Assembly (NCBI GenBank): GCA_900754255.1
Contig: CAAECI010000057.1
Location: 1 to 6,770 of the forward strand
DNA length: 6,770 nucleotides
Direction: 5' to 3'
DNA from: an uncultured Succinivibrio sp.
GTDB lineage: Bacteria; Pseudomonadota; Gammaproteobacteria; Enterobacterales; Succinivibrionaceae
The position numbers and the translations under genes are program-made. Position 1 is the first letter of the stretch; the number at the start of each line of letters is the position of its first letter. The notes under the pieces were generated by a model. The model did not search any database. It was not told where the DNA came from and saw only the letters and a program-made list of their open reading frames with translations. This document shows positions 5,982 through 6,770 of this stretch, one piece after another.

Positions 5982-6532
5982 GAGACAAGCTTGCGTTCGT
6001 GAACTTTACCCTTCTTTCACAGGACCTTTTGCTTGAAATTTTAAGTCATCGCAATGCTCCTGAGATCAGATCGCAGATGCGTAACAGCGATCCCATAAGT
6101 ACGGAGGAGCATTTGCGCTTTTGTGCAGACCTAAAGCACAGCGATTCAAAATTTTATTTTGCCGTTTTTTTAAACGATATTTTGATAGGAGTGCTCGATT
6201 ACAGGCTGTTGGATGCTAAGGATCGTATATATGAGTCGGGCGCATATTTCTTCGATAAACCCTCGATAGTACGTGTTCATGCGGTTTTGGCCGCCGCCCG
6301 AGTATGTGTGCACTATGATCTCAGACTTTGCAAAATCGCAGTAAAAAAAGACAATATTCAGGCTTTGCTCTTTAATACCATGAAGCTCGGTTTTGAAATT
6401 GAGACGGAGGATAACGATTATTATTATTTGCAGCAGCCGGAGCTTAATCTTTCAAGTCCGCAATGCCGCGCAAAATATGAGCGCACTATGTCAGAGCTAG
6501 ACAGGCTGTATGAGCTTTCTTATTCCTTCTAG
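5978..6532 (+). CDS. GNAT-fold acetyltransferase, PseH-like
   Basis: A 184-residue protein resembling GNAT N-acetyltransferases of the PseH type, which acetylate amino-sugar nucleotides for surface glycans. The conserved opening is visible: SHRNAPEIRSQM (23-34), then ISTEEHLRF (40-48), then FYFAVFLNDILIGVLDY (59-75). The C-terminal half has KDNIQALLFNTMKLGFE (124-140), matching the NxxAxxxYxxxGF motif of the fold. The acetyl-CoA pyrophosphate loop, normally Q/RxxGxG/A before the long helix, is degenerate here (KPSIVRVHAVL, 94-104) and lacks the glycines. The enzyme may therefore use another acyl donor or bind acetyl-CoA weakly. The ATGA overlap with the dehydrogenase stop (5978-5981) shows translational coupling. 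It is the last gene of the operon. The presence of an N-acyltransferase suggests an amino group in the pathway product. Confidence 0.75.
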   Translation: MRDKLAFVNFTLLSQDLLLEILSHRNAPEIRSQMRNSDPISTEEHLRFCADLKHSDSKFYFAVFLNDILIGVLDYRLLDAKDRIYESGAYFFDKPSIVRVHAVLAAARVCVHYDLRLCKIAVKKDNIQALLFNTMKLGFEIETEDNDYYYLQQPELNLSSPQCRAKYERTMSELDRLYELSYSF

Positions 6533-6568
6533 GCAAAACTTTTACCGTTATGCCGAAATTTTTGTTTT
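6532..6568 (+). terminator. Probable Rho-independent terminator of the operon
   Basis: GGCAAAAC (6532-6539) can pair with GTTATGCC (6547-6554) in an 8-position stem with one internal A-A mismatch and a 7-base loop. Runs of T follow at 6559-6563 and 6565-6568. It begins on the last base of the acetyltransferase stop codon, as expected for the end of the transcription unit. The stem is short and the T run starts four bases after it, so its strength is uncertain. Confidence 0.5.
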
Positions 6569-6604
6569 CTCCTCCGTTTGCGTAAAATTGCATAAAAATA
6601 ACTG

Positions 6605-6625
6605 AAATTTTAGATCACAAAATTT
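6605..6625. repeat. AT-only inverted repeat in the spacer
   Basis: AAATTTT (6605-6611) and AAAATTT (6619-6625) are reverse complements around a 7-base loop. The spacer from 6569 to 6711 is strongly AT-rich and holds no supported gene. The repeat contains no G-C pairs and may be chance in such composition. Confidence 0.3.
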
Positions 6626-6711
6626 AATGTTTTAATCTTATGTAACTTATTGAAAATGAAAAATAATTCAAATTTACCCATTGTTAATTAAAACATTCAC
6701 ACATGTTGGTA

Positions 6712-6770
6712 CTAAGGTAATTTTCTAGGACGTCCTCTCTGTCTTTTAGGGCCAACAAATTCAGGTTTGG
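6712..6770 (-). CDS. C-terminus of a minus-strand gene with AT-hook-like tail, possibly a transposase
   Basis: Reading the minus strand from 6768 gives 18 residues to a TAG at 6714-6712, ending in KRQRGRPRKLP. The RGRPRK core is an AT-hook-like, DNA-binding basic tail, which occurs at the C-terminus of some transposases and other DNA-binding proteins. The convergent orientation and the AT-rich spacer fit a separate unit, perhaps an insertion sequence next to the operon. The fragment is too short to assign a family, and no terminal inverted repeat was recognised. It may also be a chance open frame. Confidence 0.35.
   Translation of the reverse strand, partial: KPEFVGPKRQRGRPRKLP

Noticed and set aside
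6692..6707. Short inverted repeat AACAT/ATGTT as an operator or IS end
   Set aside because: Five-base arms in an AT-rich spacer are expected by chance, and no partner copy is visible in the window.
1..6770. CRISPR array, tRNA or rRNA gene, riboswitch, or promoter inside the operon
   Set aside because: No regularly spaced repeats, cloverleaf or rRNA-like sequence was seen, and gene gaps are too short for a convincing promoter or leader.

Overview
This window is the 3' part of a tightly packed bacterial operon. Eight genes run on the + strand after a truncated first gene, with gaps of at most about 25 bases or short overlaps. A likely terminator follows, then an AT-rich spacer and the edge of a minus-strand gene that may be a transposase. 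TGA, TAA and TAG all act as stops. Base composition is moderately AT-rich (judged by eye, not counted). Shine-Dalgarno sequences are mostly weak. The host cannot be named from the sequence. LicD-type transferases, a poly-G tract and a neighbouring possible IS element would suit a host-associated, possibly Gram-negative anaerobe, but this is a weak inference.

Layout: 1-306, C-terminal two thirds of a TagD-type glycerol-3-phosphate cytidylyltransferase; 318-1022, Asp/Glu racemase family protein; 1048-2364, LicD-type phosphotransferase with a C-terminal Rossmann-like domain; 2390-3310, radical SAM protein with a second cysteine cluster; 3303-4009, class I SAM methyltransferase split by a frameshift at or near a run of nine G; 4009-4620, HAD phosphatase of the phosphoserine phosphatase type; 4593-5231, MobA/LicC-like nucleotidyltransferase; 5250-5981, short-chain dehydrogenase/reductase; 5978-6532, GNAT acetyltransferase resembling PseH; 6532-6568, probable Rho-independent terminator; 6712-6770, C-terminus of a minus-strand gene ending in an AT-hook-like basic tail.

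Reading the genes together: two different nucleotidyltransferases could make CDP-activated small alcohols (CDP-glycerol from the TagD-like protein, an unknown second one from the LicC-like protein). LicD could transfer a phospho-substituent from such a donor to a surface glycan. The phosphatase, dehydrogenase, methyltransferase, acetyltransferase, racemase and radical SAM enzyme look like tailoring steps that build or modify the substituent. The set suggests a surface polysaccharide or lipopolysaccharide decoration pathway whose product I cannot identify. The most notable feature is the G9 tract in the methyltransferase. It looks like a phase-variation switch in the OFF state, although a sequencing error is possible, and translational overlap could pass its effect to the downstream phosphatase and nucleotidyltransferase.
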